From the NCBI GenBank assembly GCA_019240215.1, contig JAFAYQ010000063.1:62001-126000 (forward strand): 64,000 bases of DNA. The letters are read 5' to 3'. Made by a program: the position numbers and the translations under genes. This document shows, piece by piece, positions 1-7,813 of this stretch; positions within the stretch are counted from its first letter, which is position 1, and each line of letters starts with the position of its first letter. The notes beneath the pieces are model-generated. The model was not told the DNA's origin, searched no databases, and was given only the letters and a program-made list of their open reading frames with translations. The DNA is from Actinomycetota bacterium. Its GTDB lineage: Bacteria; Actinomycetota; Actinomycetes; Streptosporangiales; Streptosporangiaceae.

Positions 1-2
1 TG

Positions 3-101
3 GCGGCGGCCGCCAACCGCCGCCAGGCCGAGACGATCATCGACGCGGTGGCCGAGTACGCCCGCCGCCTGATGACCGGCGGCCCCTGGCGTCCGGACTG
101 A
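3..101 (+). CDS. C-terminal end of an unidentified protein (5' end outside window)
   Basis: Thirty-two codons and a TGA stop read in frame from the window edge, with an alanine/arginine-rich helical tail that contains TIIDAVAEYARRL and ends in WRPD. Codon use is typical of the region (G/C in third positions). The piece is too short to assign; such an amphipathic C-terminal helix is seen in many regulators and enzymes. It converges on the next gene, which is on the minus strand and ends 5 bases further on. Confidence 0.5.
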   Translation, partial: AAAANRRQAETIIDAVAEYARRLMTGGPWRPD

Positions 102-106
102 GCCTC

Positions 107-463
107 CTACCGGAATCCGTACTGCTTCCAGACCGCGGCCGCCCGCGGGTGCAGCGGCACGTCGAGCGGGGTGACCGGGGAGTCCCGCACCATCCGGGCC
201 AGCGGCAGCGGCGGCTGCTGGACGCCGCCGATGTTGACGGTGGAGACGTCCACCCGGCCCTCGTGCACGGCGTCGATGGTGCCGGGGTGGTTGGCGCCGT
301 AGAAGCTGAACCGCCCGGGCCCGCCGTGGCTCTCCATCACCACCGTCACCGCCCGGTAGGGCCAGCCCGGGTTGAGCATCAGCTGGTTTGCCACGTCCAG
401 GAACAGCAGCGGCCGCAGGTTGGTCGGGTCGATGGGGGCGACCGGACGGAATTCCTGGCCCAT
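107..463 (-). CDS. Small ORF behind the esterase gene, possibly a shortened TAXI/NMT1-type binding protein
   Basis: A 118-residue ORF whose ATG lies 2 nt after the TGA of the upstream esterase gene (TGAGGATG), so it is probably co-transcribed and translationally coupled. The first half has the alternating strand/helix look of a substrate-binding lobe (AVTVVMESHGG, then DAVHEGRVDVSTVN). The end (VPLHPRAAAVWKQYGF) resembles the C-terminal PLHPGA region of TAXI-type TRAP solute receptors. Such receptors have about 300 residues, so if the resemblance is real the middle is missing. It has no signal peptide. It could equally be a small uncharacterised protein; the function is not established. Confidence 0.45.
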   Translation of the reverse strand: MGQEFRPVAPIDPTNLRPLLFLDVANQLMLNPGWPYRAVTVVMESHGGPGRFSFYGANHPGTIDAVHEGRVDVSTVNIGGVQQPPLPLARMVRDSPVTPLDVPLHPRAAAVWKQYGFR

Positions 464-465
464 CC

Positions 466-1275
466 TCAGCCGGCCGCCGAGCTGAACACCGGCAGGTAGC
501 CGAGCTCCTGGCCGCTGGCGTTGGGGTGGTAGGACTCCTCGATCGGCCAGGTCACCGAGTTCAGCCAAGAGGACGACCCGTCGCAGATCTCGTGACCGGC
601 GAACTGGGAGCGGACGTCGGCGAACGTGTCCCCGTTGCGGGCGGCGGCCGCCGCGACCGCGCTGTCCAGCTGGTCGGCGCCCTGGTCGAGGGCGGTCCGG
701 TCGGCCGTGCTGAGCCCGATGCAGCCGCTCGACCGGGACAGGTCATACAGGTCGGGGTAGCCGAGCACGACGATCCGGGCGGCCGGGGCGTCCTTGCGGA
801 TCGTCTGCAGCACCGAGTCCAGCTCGCCGGGCAGCGGGCTCGCCACCTTGGCCTCGGCCCCGGCCACGGCGTTCTCGCACGAGCTGGTCGACTCCAGCAC
901 GCAGGTCTCCATCACGCTGGCGAAGCCGACGTCGTTGCCGCCGATGCTGATGCTGACCAGCGTGGTGCTGGCGCTCAGGGCCGACACCTGGCTGCTGAGC
1001 ACGTCGCTGGTGGTCGCGCCCGAGCAGGCCACGAACGCGAACGAGGCGGGCGCGTTGGCGTTGGCCCACTGCTGCGGATAGGCGTTGGCGCTCCGGTAAC
1101 AGCTCCCGCTGCTGCCGTAGTTGCCGGCGCCGTCACCCGAGGAGTAGGAGTCGCCCAGGGCGACGTAGTGGGCCCCGGACGCGGCCGCGGTCTGGGCCGA
1201 CGCCGACACCGCCACCGCGGGCACGGCGAGGACCGCCGCCAGCGGGACACCCAGCAGGACACGAGAAATACGCAC
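466..1275 (-). CDS. Secreted GDSL/SGNH-family esterase (lipase-like)
   Basis: A 269-residue secreted hydrolase. The GTG start at 1275 is chosen because GGAG lies 6 nt upstream and a normal Sec signal peptide follows (VRISRVLLG, hydrophobic core, AxA region). A longer in-frame ATG at 1341 would bury the signal peptide. SGNH blocks are all visible: block I ALGDSYSSGDG (nucleophile Ser), the conserved Gly in CSGATT, block III IGGNDVGF (oxyanion Asn), and a C-terminal ESYHPN carrying the catalytic His. Several Cys pairs (GSCYRS, CVLESTSSCEN, GCIG/EICD) suit an extracellular fold. The closest known class is the actinobacterial SGNH lipase/esterase group. The substrate cannot be deduced. A small ORF follows 2 nt after the stop. 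Confidence 0.9.
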   Translation of the reverse strand: MRISRVLLGVPLAAVLAVPAVAVSASAQTAAASGAHYVALGDSYSSGDGAGNYGSSGSCYRSANAYPQQWANANAPASFAFVACSGATTSDVLSSQVSALSASTTLVSISIGGNDVGFASVMETCVLESTSSCENAVAGAEAKVASPLPGELDSVLQTIRKDAPAARIVVLGYPDLYDLSRSSGCIGLSTADRTALDQGADQLDSAVAAAAARNGDTFADVRSQFAGHEICDGSSSWLNSVTWPIEESYHPNASGQELGYLPVFSSAAG

Positions 1276-1429
1276 GATACACTCCAATGGCCAAACCAGC
1301 TGACGGGGCGAATGCGCGCGCGTTCGTTCACTAATAACCAAACATCATTATTACCGGTTAGTAAATAGCGCCGGGATGAATAGGTTGTGACTCATTCCGG
1401 CCGCCGTGGCCGACGGTGGGCCCGGGCGA

Positions 1430-1435
1430 TAGCGT
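1430..1435 (+). promoter_or_regulatory. TAGCGT -10 element of a probable leaderless transcript
   Basis: TAGCGT fits the actinobacterial -10 consensus TANNNT and is only 6 nt from the GTG start of the PH-domain gene, with no Shine-Dalgarno sequence between. Transcription would start at or next to the start codon. The same spacing recurs before the tryptophan dioxygenase gene at 55356. Confidence 0.5.
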
Positions 1436-1441
1436 CGGCTT

Positions 1442-2047
1442 GTGGAGCCAGTCGCGCCGGTGCCGGCCGTCGGCGAGGCCCGGCCGCCGGCCACGGTGAC
1501 GCTGCGGCCGCTGTTCACCTACCTGATCATCTTCGACGCGCTGCTCGGCTTCCTGACCTGGATGTTCCTGTTCCTGATCCTCAACCTGAGCGGGGCCCCC
1601 AAGGGCTGGCAGCTGATCGGCCTGCCGGCCGGAGTGGTGGCCGGAGTCTGGTTCTGGTGGCGGAACGCGATCGAGTTCACCGATCGGGACATGGCGGTGA
1701 CGATGTTCTTCCGGCCGCACCGGGTGCCCTGGTCCCGGGTGGCGGGCGTGTCGTTTTCTGACATCACCGACGACGATAACGAGGTGACCGGCCGTCGTCT
1801 CACCGTCCGCTACCACCGGGCAGCCGAGCCGCCGTCCGAGCCGATGCCGGCCGTCTTCGGCCAATGGCGGGAGTGGAACCGGCGGCACTTCCGCAGCCTG
1901 ACCCTGCCGGTGCAGTTCCCGCCCAGCCTGACCGAGATCGGCTACGTCCCGCGCGCGCCGCGGACCTGGCACGGCCGCCACGGCCACGCCCAGCGGGCCG
2001 TCATCCTGGCCGAGTTCGCCGCCCGCGGCTACCCGCTCCCGGAGTGA
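1442..2047 (+). CDS. Membrane protein with PH-like domain
   Basis: A 201-residue protein. Residues about 22-40 (TYLIIFDALLGFLTWMFLFL) and about 55-72 (LIGLPAGVVAGVWFWW) form two transmembrane helices. A short beta-rich domain follows (IEFTDRDMAVTMFFRPHRVPWSRVAGVSF), which matches the general pattern of bacterial PH domains of the Bac_PH/DUF2581-like type, where a PWSxV turn is typical. The cytoplasmic C-terminal part is basic. Role unknown; such proteins are common in Actinobacteria. The GTG start has no ribosome site but a -10 element just upstream. The 3' end overlaps the convergent LacI gene by 19 bases. Confidence 0.7.
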   Translation: MEPVAPVPAVGEARPPATVTLRPLFTYLIIFDALLGFLTWMFLFLILNLSGAPKGWQLIGLPAGVVAGVWFWWRNAIEFTDRDMAVTMFFRPHRVPWSRVAGVSFSDITDDDNEVTGRRLTVRYHRAAEPPSEPMPAVFGQWREWNRRHFRSLTLPVQFPPSLTEIGYVPRAPRTWHGRHGHAQRAVILAEFAARGYPLPE

Positions 2048-3123
2048 CCGCCTGCCCTGGTCGATTCGCGGACGACCAGGCGGGCGGGGACCGTCCGCAG
2101 GCCGCGGACGGTCTCCCCGCCGATGGCGGCCAGCAGGTGCTGGCCGGCCAGGCGGCCGATCTGCTCCAGGCAGACGTCGACGGTGGTGAGCGGCGGGTCG
2201 GCCCCCAGCGCCATCGGGGCCCAGTTGTCGAAGCCGGCCAGTGCCACGTCGTCGGGGATCCGGCGGCCGAGGGCGCGCAGGCCGTCGCCCACGCCACGGG
2301 CGATCTGGTCGCTGCCGCAGAACACGGCGTCGGTGTCCGGGCTGGTGTCGAGCAGGATCCGGGCGGCCTCGCGACCCCAGCGTTCGCTCCACTCGCCGTA
2401 CAGCACGTCAGCCAGCGCGAACGGGACCCCGGCGTCCGTTAGCCGGTGGCTGAGGCCGGTGGCCCGCTTGCGGGCGGCCAGGAACCGCTCGGGGCCGGTG
2501 ATGTGGCCGATACGGCGGCGGCCGATGTCCAGCAGGTGCTGGGCGGCGGTGGCGCCGCCGCCCTCGTCGTCGGGCAGGATGGCCGGGTCGTCGCCCTCCA
2601 GCGGCTGGGTCATCGCGTAGACGACCGGGAACCGGCGGCCGACGTCGACGGCCGGCCGGGGCTCGATCCGGCGGCCGGTCACGATCAGGCCGTCCACCCG
2701 CCGGCTGATCAGCCGGTCCAGGTAGCGCTGCTCACGGTCGGGGTCGTCCCGGGTGTCGCACATGAACACCGAGATCTGGCCGGCCCCGAGCGCGTCCTCG
2801 GCCCCGAGCATGACCGGGATGCTGAACCGCCCGAAGCTGTCGGTGGTGAGCAGGCCGACCGTGTAGGTCCGGCCGCCCAGCAGGCCCTGGGCCAGCACGT
2901 TGGGGGCGAAGCCGAGCCGCTGCGCCGCCTCGGTGACCCGGCGCCGGGTCTCCGGCCGCAGCCGGCCCTGGCCGTTCAGCGCCTTCGACGCTGTGCCAAC
3001 TGACACATTTGCGGCGGCCGCGACGTCCCGGATCGTCACGGCCCGCGGTTCAGGCCCATCTGGCAAGGGTTTTCCCCCGTTCAGCGGCGGTTCCAGCCCG
3101 CTCCTCGAAGCAGAAAAGTGCAC
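2029..3123 (-). CDS. LacI-family transcriptional regulator of the arabinofuranosidase operon
   Basis: About 364 residues: LacI-type helix-turn-helix (TIRDVAAAANVSVGTASKALNG, then the hinge region RLGFAPNVLAQGL) followed by a periplasmic-binding-protein-like sensor domain (VGLLTTDSFGRF through RLVVREST). It contains the canonical motifs DGLIVTG, RRIGHITGP, DAVFCGSDQIARG and IPDDVALAGFDNW. The gene is divergent from the GH127 operon and shares a short control region with it, so it probably represses that operon and responds to an imported sugar or its breakdown product. The start is uncertain: the GTG at 3123 lacks a good ribosome site, while an in-frame TTG about 28 codons later has GGGGGA in front of it. 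Confidence 0.9.
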   Translation of the reverse strand: MHFSASRSGLEPPLNGGKPLPDGPEPRAVTIRDVAAAANVSVGTASKALNGQGRLRPETRRRVTEAAQRLGFAPNVLAQGLLGGRTYTVGLLTTDSFGRFSIPVMLGAEDALGAGQISVFMCDTRDDPDREQRYLDRLISRRVDGLIVTGRRIEPRPAVDVGRRFPVVYAMTQPLEGDDPAILPDDEGGGATAAQHLLDIGRRRIGHITGPERFLAARKRATGLSHRLTDAGVPFALADVLYGEWSERWGREAARILLDTSPDTDAVFCGSDQIARGVGDGLRALGRRIPDDVALAGFDNWAPMALGADPPLTTVDVCLEQIGRLAGQHLLAAIGGETVRGLRTVPARLVVRESTRAGGHSGSG

Positions 3124-3133
3124 TTGAGAGTAC

Positions 3134-3162
3134 TTGACGCTGGATAATCGCCGCTCTAATCT
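3134..3162 (+). promoter_or_regulatory. Sigma70-type promoter of the GH127 operon
   Basis: TTGACG (3134-3139), a 17-bp spacer and TAATCT (3157-3162) form a near-consensus vegetative promoter reading into the GH127 gene. It decides the gene start: the longest open frame would begin inside the -35 hexamer, so translation must start further down, at 3239. A direct repeat ACTTGA overlaps the -35 box (spaced 10 bp) and may be part of a regulator site. Confidence 0.65.
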
Positions 3163-3178
3163 GGCGCGGAAAACCTAT

Positions 3179-3186
3179 TCCTTAAG
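3179..3186. promoter_or_regulatory. CCTTAAGG palindrome, candidate operator
   Basis: An 8-bp perfect palindrome about 10-17 bp downstream of the predicted transcription start of the GH127 operon. The position suits a roadblock operator for the divergent LacI protein. The site is short and lacks the central CG usual for LacI-family operators, so this is only a candidate. Confidence 0.25.
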
Positions 3187-3238
3187 GTATGGGCCCTGTC
3201 AAGCAGCAGCTGAGCTCAGGACACATCGGAGTGACTAC

Positions 3239-5389
3239 GTGACATCTCTGGACACCCCACCGCGGCCCGAAGACGCGGACGCGGGACGGCTGGGCGCCGG
3301 TCCCGCGATCCCCACCACCCGGGCGCTGGCCGCGCAGCGGCCGCTCTCCCGGCCTGGCACCCACCTGACCCGCGGCCTGCTGCACGATTGGCAGGAGCGG
3401 AACCGGGCGGCCAGCCTGCCGCTGGCCCTGCGCCAGCTGGTGGCCGCGGGCAACCTGGACAACCTGCGGCTGGCCATCCAGGTCGCGGGGGGCGAGGTGC
3501 CCAGCGCCGCGCCCGCGGACGTCCCGGACCTCCCGGGCGCGGCCGACGTCGGCGACGTCACCGACGAGACCGACGAGCCGGACGTGGCCCAGCACGCGAG
3601 CCGGAGCGTCCCGGGCACGGACACCGCGGCCAGCCGCGGCTACCGGGGGCCGGTGTTCATGGACTCCGACATCTACAAGACGCTGGAGGCGATCGGCTGG
3701 GAGCTGGCCCGCACCGCCGGCGGGGCCGAGGACAACGGCGAGCTGACCGGGTTCACCGACCAGACCGTGGACCTGCTCGAGCGGGCCCAGGCGGCGGACG
3801 GCTACCTGGACTCCTACATCCAGGTCAGCGAGGCGCCGCGATGGGAGGGCCTGGCCTGGAGCCACGAGATGTACTGCGCCGGCCACCTCATCCAGGCCGC
3901 GGTGGCGCTGGCCCGCAGCGCCGACGGCACCCCGGTCGCCACCCGGCTGCTGGCGGTCGCCCGGCGGGTGGCCGACCGGCTGGTCGGCACGTTCGGCGGC
4001 GGCGAGATCGGGCTGGACGGGCACCCCGAGATCGAGACCGCCCTGGCCGAGCTCTACCGCGAAACCGGCCACCGCCCCTACCTGGAGCTGGCCAAGCAGT
4101 TCGTCGACCAGCGCGGGCACGGGCTGGCGGGCGACCACCACGGCCACGGCCAGCGCTACCTGCAGGACCGGCTGCCGATCCGGGACACCGTCACCCTCGA
4201 GGGGCACGCCGTCCGGGCCATGTACCTGGACGCGGGCGTGGTCGACGTGGCGGTCGAGACCGGCGACCAGCAGCTGCTGGACTCGTCGATCGCCCGCTGG
4301 GAGGACATGGTCGCGGCCAAGACCTACCTGACCGGCGGCAACGGCTCACGGCACTCGCAGGAGGCGTTCGGCGACCGGTTCGAGCTGCCGCCCGACCGGG
4401 CCTACAACGAGACCTGCGCCGCCATCGCCAACTTCCACTGGTCCTGGCGGCTGCTGCTGGCCACCGGCGACGCCCGCTACGCCGACCTGATGGAACGACT
4501 GCTGTACAACGCCTTCGGCGCCTCGATCTCCACCGACGGGCAGCGGTTCTTCTACGTCAACCCGCTGCAGCGCCGCTACGACCACGTCGAGGGCGACGAC
4601 CCCGGTCGCCGGCACGAGTGGTTCACCTGCGCCTGCTGCCCGCCCAACATCATGCGGCTGCTCGCGTCGCTGCAGTTCTACCTGGCCAGCACGGCCGGTG
4701 ACACCCTTTACCTGCATCAGTTCACCGGCGCGAGCGTGCAGGTGCCGATGACCGGCGGCACCCTGAAGCTGACCGTGACCGCCGAACTGCCCTGGTCCGG
4801 CCGGGTCGGCATCCGGGTCGACGAGGCCCCGGACGGCGCCTGTGGCCTGGGCCTGCGGATCCCCGGCTGGAGCGCCGCCACCGAGGTCACGGTGAACGGC
4901 GAGCCGGTCGAGGCCCGTCCCGACGACCACGGCTACCTGGTCATCAACCGGGCCTGGCGGCCGGGCGACGAGGTCGTCGCCGAGTTCGCGGTGACCGCCC
5001 GCTGGGTGTACCCCGACCTGGTCCTCGACGCCGTCCGCGGCTGCGCGGCGGTCGAGCGCGGGCCGCTGATCTACTGCTTCGAGCAGGCCGACCAGCCCGC
5101 CGGGGCCGACCTGCCCCAGCTCACGATCCCCGGCGCCCCGCCGCTACACGAGCGCCGGGCCGACCTGCCCGGCATCGGCGCCACCGTGGTGCTCGACACC
5201 GACGCCGTGCAGCGCACCACCAGTGCTCCGGGGAGCTGGCCCTACCGGGCCAACCCCGCTGACGCCGGCGACGGCCAGCACATCACCGCCACCGCCGTCC
5301 CCTACTTCCAGTGGGACAACCGGGACGGACGGCCGATGCGGGTCTGGCTGCCGCAGGTCCCAACCACGACCAACCAGCCCTCTCAATGA
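3239..5389 (+). CDS. GH127 beta-L-arabinofuranosidase
   Basis: A 716-residue cytoplasmic glycoside hydrolase predicted to remove non-reducing terminal beta-L-arabinofuranose. The GTG start at 3239 is used because GGAG lies 7 nt upstream and the promoter sits over the longer frame. The N-terminal two thirds form the (alpha/alpha)6 barrel (DSDIYKTLEAIGWEL, GHRPYLELAKQFVD, TYLTGGNGSRH); beta-sandwich domains follow. In HypBA1, the family reference, Zn is held by Glu338, Cys340, Cys417 and Cys418. The equivalents are visible here as E391 and C393 in NETCAA, and C466/C467 in FTCACCPPN. A GH146-like specificity cannot be excluded. There is no signal peptide, so it acts on imported oligosaccharides. 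First gene of a seven-gene operon. The first 60 residues contain an unusual acidic D/E/T-rich insertion (VGDVTDETDEPDV). Confidence 0.9.
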   Translation: MTSLDTPPRPEDADAGRLGAGPAIPTTRALAAQRPLSRPGTHLTRGLLHDWQERNRAASLPLALRQLVAAGNLDNLRLAIQVAGGEVPSAAPADVPDLPGAADVGDVTDETDEPDVAQHASRSVPGTDTAASRGYRGPVFMDSDIYKTLEAIGWELARTAGGAEDNGELTGFTDQTVDLLERAQAADGYLDSYIQVSEAPRWEGLAWSHEMYCAGHLIQAAVALARSADGTPVATRLLAVARRVADRLVGTFGGGEIGLDGHPEIETALAELYRETGHRPYLELAKQFVDQRGHGLAGDHHGHGQRYLQDRLPIRDTVTLEGHAVRAMYLDAGVVDVAVETGDQQLLDSSIARWEDMVAAKTYLTGGNGSRHSQEAFGDRFELPPDRAYNETCAAIANFHWSWRLLLATGDARYADLMERLLYNAFGASISTDGQRFFYVNPLQRRYDHVEGDDPGRRHEWFTCACCPPNIMRLLASLQFYLASTAGDTLYLHQFTGASVQVPMTGGTLKLTVTAELPWSGRVGIRVDEAPDGACGLGLRIPGWSAATEVTVNGEPVEARPDDHGYLVINRAWRPGDEVVAEFAVTARWVYPDLVLDAVRGCAAVERGPLIYCFEQADQPAGADLPQLTIPGAPPLHERRADLPGIGATVVLDTDAVQRTTSAPGSWPYRANPADAGDGQHITATAVPYFQWDNRDGRPMRVWLPQVPTTTNQPSQ

Positions 5390-5403
5390 GGAGATCAGTT
5401 CTT

Positions 5404-6741
5404 ATGAAGCGCACCTCTGTCCGGCGCGCGATGGCGGTCACGGCCATCGCGGCCGCGGCCGCCACCGCGGCGGCCTGCGGCAACGGCGGCGGCAGCACGA
5501 GCGCCAGCTCGGGCTCCACCTCCGGCTCGAGTTCCTCGGGCGGCACCACCACGATCAACTTCTGGGTGCGGGTCGACAACCCCAGTGTCGGCCTGGCCAA
5601 GCAGTTCAACGCGACCCACAAGAACATCCACGTCAACACCACCGTGGTCCCCGACGCCGAGTACGTGACGAAGATGGCGGCCGCGGTGCGCGGGCACAGC
5701 GGGCCTGATGTGGCCGACTTCGACGACATCAACACCCCGCTGTTCGCGGCCACCGGCATCACCGAGAACGTCAGCTCCTACCTGAACACGCTGTCGTTCA
5801 AGAGCTCGCTCAACCAGGCCGAGATGGGCCTGGCCAGCTACAAGGGCGGCTACTACGGCGTCCCCTACATCAACGGCTCGTCGGTCATGATGTACAACAA
5901 GGGCCTGTTCAAGAAGGCGGGCCTGAACCCGAACCAGCCGCCGACCACCTGGGCGCAGATCCTCACCGACGCCAAGAAGATCTCCGCGCTCGGCAACGGC
6001 GTGGCCGGCTTCACCATCCCCGGCGCCTGCGGCGGCTGCACCGTCTACACGGTCTGGCCGCTGATCTGGGCCTCCGGCGGCCAGGTGATGTCGGCCTTCG
6101 GCGCCAACCAGACCACCACGTTCAGCACGTCCCCGCAGGTGACGGCCGCGCTGAAGTTCTACCGGGAGCTATGGACTTCGGGCACGGTGGCGTCCAAGGA
6201 CCGCTCGGAGAACGGCACCACCTGGGGCCAGGCGTTCATGGCGGGCAAGACCGGCATCCTGCTCGGCACCCCGGTCGACATCCCCACCGCCACCAAGAAC
6301 GGCGTGGACGTGGGCGTGGCCCCGATCCCCGGCGAGAACGGCGGCTACTCGACCTTCGTCGGCGGTGACGAGCTGGGCATCATCAACGGCTCCAAGAACG
6401 TGGCGGCCGACGAGACGTTCATCACCTGGATGCTGGGGGTCAAGCAGCAGGAGTACGTGGCCAACCCCTGGTACCTGGTGCCGGTCCGCCAGGACATGCT
6501 CACCTCGAGCTTCGCCAGCAAGTACCCGATCGCGGCGGTCGGCCTCAAGGCGTCGGAGCAGGGCCAGGTGCCCAAGAGCATCGGCTTCACCGCCGCCACC
6601 GAGGACGCCAACGCGCCCTGGGTCACCGCGTTCGAGCAGGTCGTGTTCTCCGGGGCCGACCCGGCGACCGCGCTCAAGACGGCCGACACCAACGCCAAGC
6701 AGATCCTCGCCCAGCAGTACCAGCAGCAGGTCGGTGGCTAG
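5404..6741 (+). CDS. Sugar ABC transporter substrate-binding lipoprotein
   Basis: A 445-residue family 1 extracellular solute-binding protein. The ATG at 5404 is preceded by GAGGAG. The signal peptide MKRTSVRRAMAV ends in a lipobox (TAAACGNGG), and a Gly/Ser-rich tether (STSASSGSTSGSSSSGG) follows. Binding-protein motifs include NFWVRVDNP at the N-terminus, GVPYINGSSVMMYNKGLFKKAG, the TTWAQILTDAKK stretch and FMAGKTGILLG. An internal pair of cysteines (ACGGCTV) may form a disulfide. It sits between GH127 and the two permease genes, so it should bind an arabinose-containing oligosaccharide at the outer face of the membrane. Confidence 0.9.
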   Translation: MKRTSVRRAMAVTAIAAAAATAAACGNGGGSTSASSGSTSGSSSSGGTTTINFWVRVDNPSVGLAKQFNATHKNIHVNTTVVPDAEYVTKMAAAVRGHSGPDVADFDDINTPLFAATGITENVSSYLNTLSFKSSLNQAEMGLASYKGGYYGVPYINGSSVMMYNKGLFKKAGLNPNQPPTTWAQILTDAKKISALGNGVAGFTIPGACGGCTVYTVWPLIWASGGQVMSAFGANQTTTFSTSPQVTAALKFYRELWTSGTVASKDRSENGTTWGQAFMAGKTGILLGTPVDIPTATKNGVDVGVAPIPGENGGYSTFVGGDELGIINGSKNVAADETFITWMLGVKQQEYVANPWYLVPVRQDMLTSSFASKYPIAAVGLKASEQGQVPKSIGFTAATEDANAPWVTAFEQVVFSGADPATALKTADTNAKQILAQQYQQQVGG

Positions 6742-6744
6742 ACG

Positions 6745-7812
6745 GTGAGCCGCAAGCCCCTTCCGGCTGACGCTCGTGACCGCGTGGCATCCTCCGGGGT
6801 GCCCGCGGTCGCGGGCGCCGGCCCCGTCCCGGCCGGCCCTGTCCCGGCCGGCCCTGTCCCGGCCGGCGGCCCCTCCGGGACCGGCACCGCCGGGGCCGGC
6901 CGCCAGCCCGCACCCCGCCGGCCCGGCCGCAACCCGCTGGCCCGCAGCCGGGCCCGGGCCGGGTTCCTGATGTCACTGCCGGCCCTGGTCCTGGTGGCCG
7001 TGTTCTTCGTGCTGCCGCTGATCCTGGTGGCCTGGATGTCGCTGAACAACTGGCCGCTGATCGGGCGGGCGACGTTCATCGGGGTCCAGAACTACTCCAG
7101 CCTGGCCCACGACAAGATCTTCGGTCACGCGCTGTGGTTCACGGCCGAGTACACGGTGATCGTGACCCCGATCCAGATCGTCCTGGGCTACCTGCTGGCG
7201 GTCATGGTCCGCCGCAAGCTGCGCGGGGTCGGCTTCTTCCGGACCGTGTACTTCATGCCGGTCGTCACCGGCTTCGCCGCCACCGCCTACGTCTTCCTGG
7301 TCATGCTGACCCCCGGCGTCGGCGTGGTGAACACCGTGCTGGAGTCGCTCGGCCTCAGCAACGGCCAGACCAACTGGCTGACCAGCCCGGGGCTGGCCCT
7401 GGTGGTGGCCGTCATCCTGATCACCTGGAAGACGATCGGCATCGCGATGATCTTGTTCATGGCGGCCATGCAGGCAGTGCCGGAAGAGCTGTACGAGGCG
7501 GCCAAGGTCGACGGGGCGGGCTGGTGGCGCCGCGAATCGCGGATCACGGTCCCGCTGATCCGCCGGACCACCGCGCTGGTCCTGGTGCTCACCGTGGCCG
7601 GGTCGTTCCTGGCCTTCGACCAGTTCTTCATCCTGACCCAGGGCGGCCCCAACAACGAGACGCTGACCGCCGTGCTGTGGATCTACACCACCGCGTTCGT
7701 GCAGTACCGGACCGGCTACGCCGGCGCGCTGTCGATCGTGCTGCTGGTGCTGCTGATCCTGCTGAGCGTGGCCCAGATCCGGACGCTCCGGCGCGGAGAC
7801 GAGGGGAGTTAG
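6745..7812 (+). CDS. Sugar ABC transporter permease (MalF/UgpA type)
   Basis: A 355-residue inner-membrane permease with about six transmembrane helices. The loop that contacts the ATPase carries the EAA-like sequence EELYEAAKVDGAGWWRRESRITVP near residue 250. The first 70 residues are an unusual cytoplasmic, Pro/Ala/Gly-rich extension caused partly by a short DNA repeat. The gene starts with GTG 3 nt after the binding-protein stop. No ATPase gene is present in the operon; actinobacterial sugar importers of this class usually share the MsiK ATPase encoded elsewhere, which I infer here as well. Confidence 0.9.
   Translation: MSRKPLPADARDRVASSGVPAVAGAGPVPAGPVPAGPVPAGGPSGTGTAGAGRQPAPRRPGRNPLARSRARAGFLMSLPALVLVAVFFVLPLILVAWMSLNNWPLIGRATFIGVQNYSSLAHDKIFGHALWFTAEYTVIVTPIQIVLGYLLAVMVRRKLRGVGFFRTVYFMPVVTGFAATAYVFLVMLTPGVGVVNTVLESLGLSNGQTNWLTSPGLALVVAVILITWKTIGIAMILFMAAMQAVPEELYEAAKVDGAGWWRRESRITVPLIRRTTALVLVLTVAGSFLAFDQFFILTQGGPNNETLTAVLWIYTTAFVQYRTGYAGALSIVLLVLLILLSVAQIRTLRRGDEGS
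6826..6866 (+). repeat. 15-bp tandem repeat inside the permease gene
   Basis: The unit GTCCCGGCCGGCCCT occurs 2.7 times head to tail and encodes PAGPV repeats in the cytoplasmic N-terminal extension of the permease. Copy number may vary between strains, since the repeat length keeps the frame. Confidence 0.7.
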
Positions 7813-7813
7813 C

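Noticed and set aside
3134-3238. N-terminal extension of the GH127 protein by 35 residues
   Set aside because: The extension begins inside the -35 box of a near-consensus promoter; GTG 3239 has a good ribosome site.
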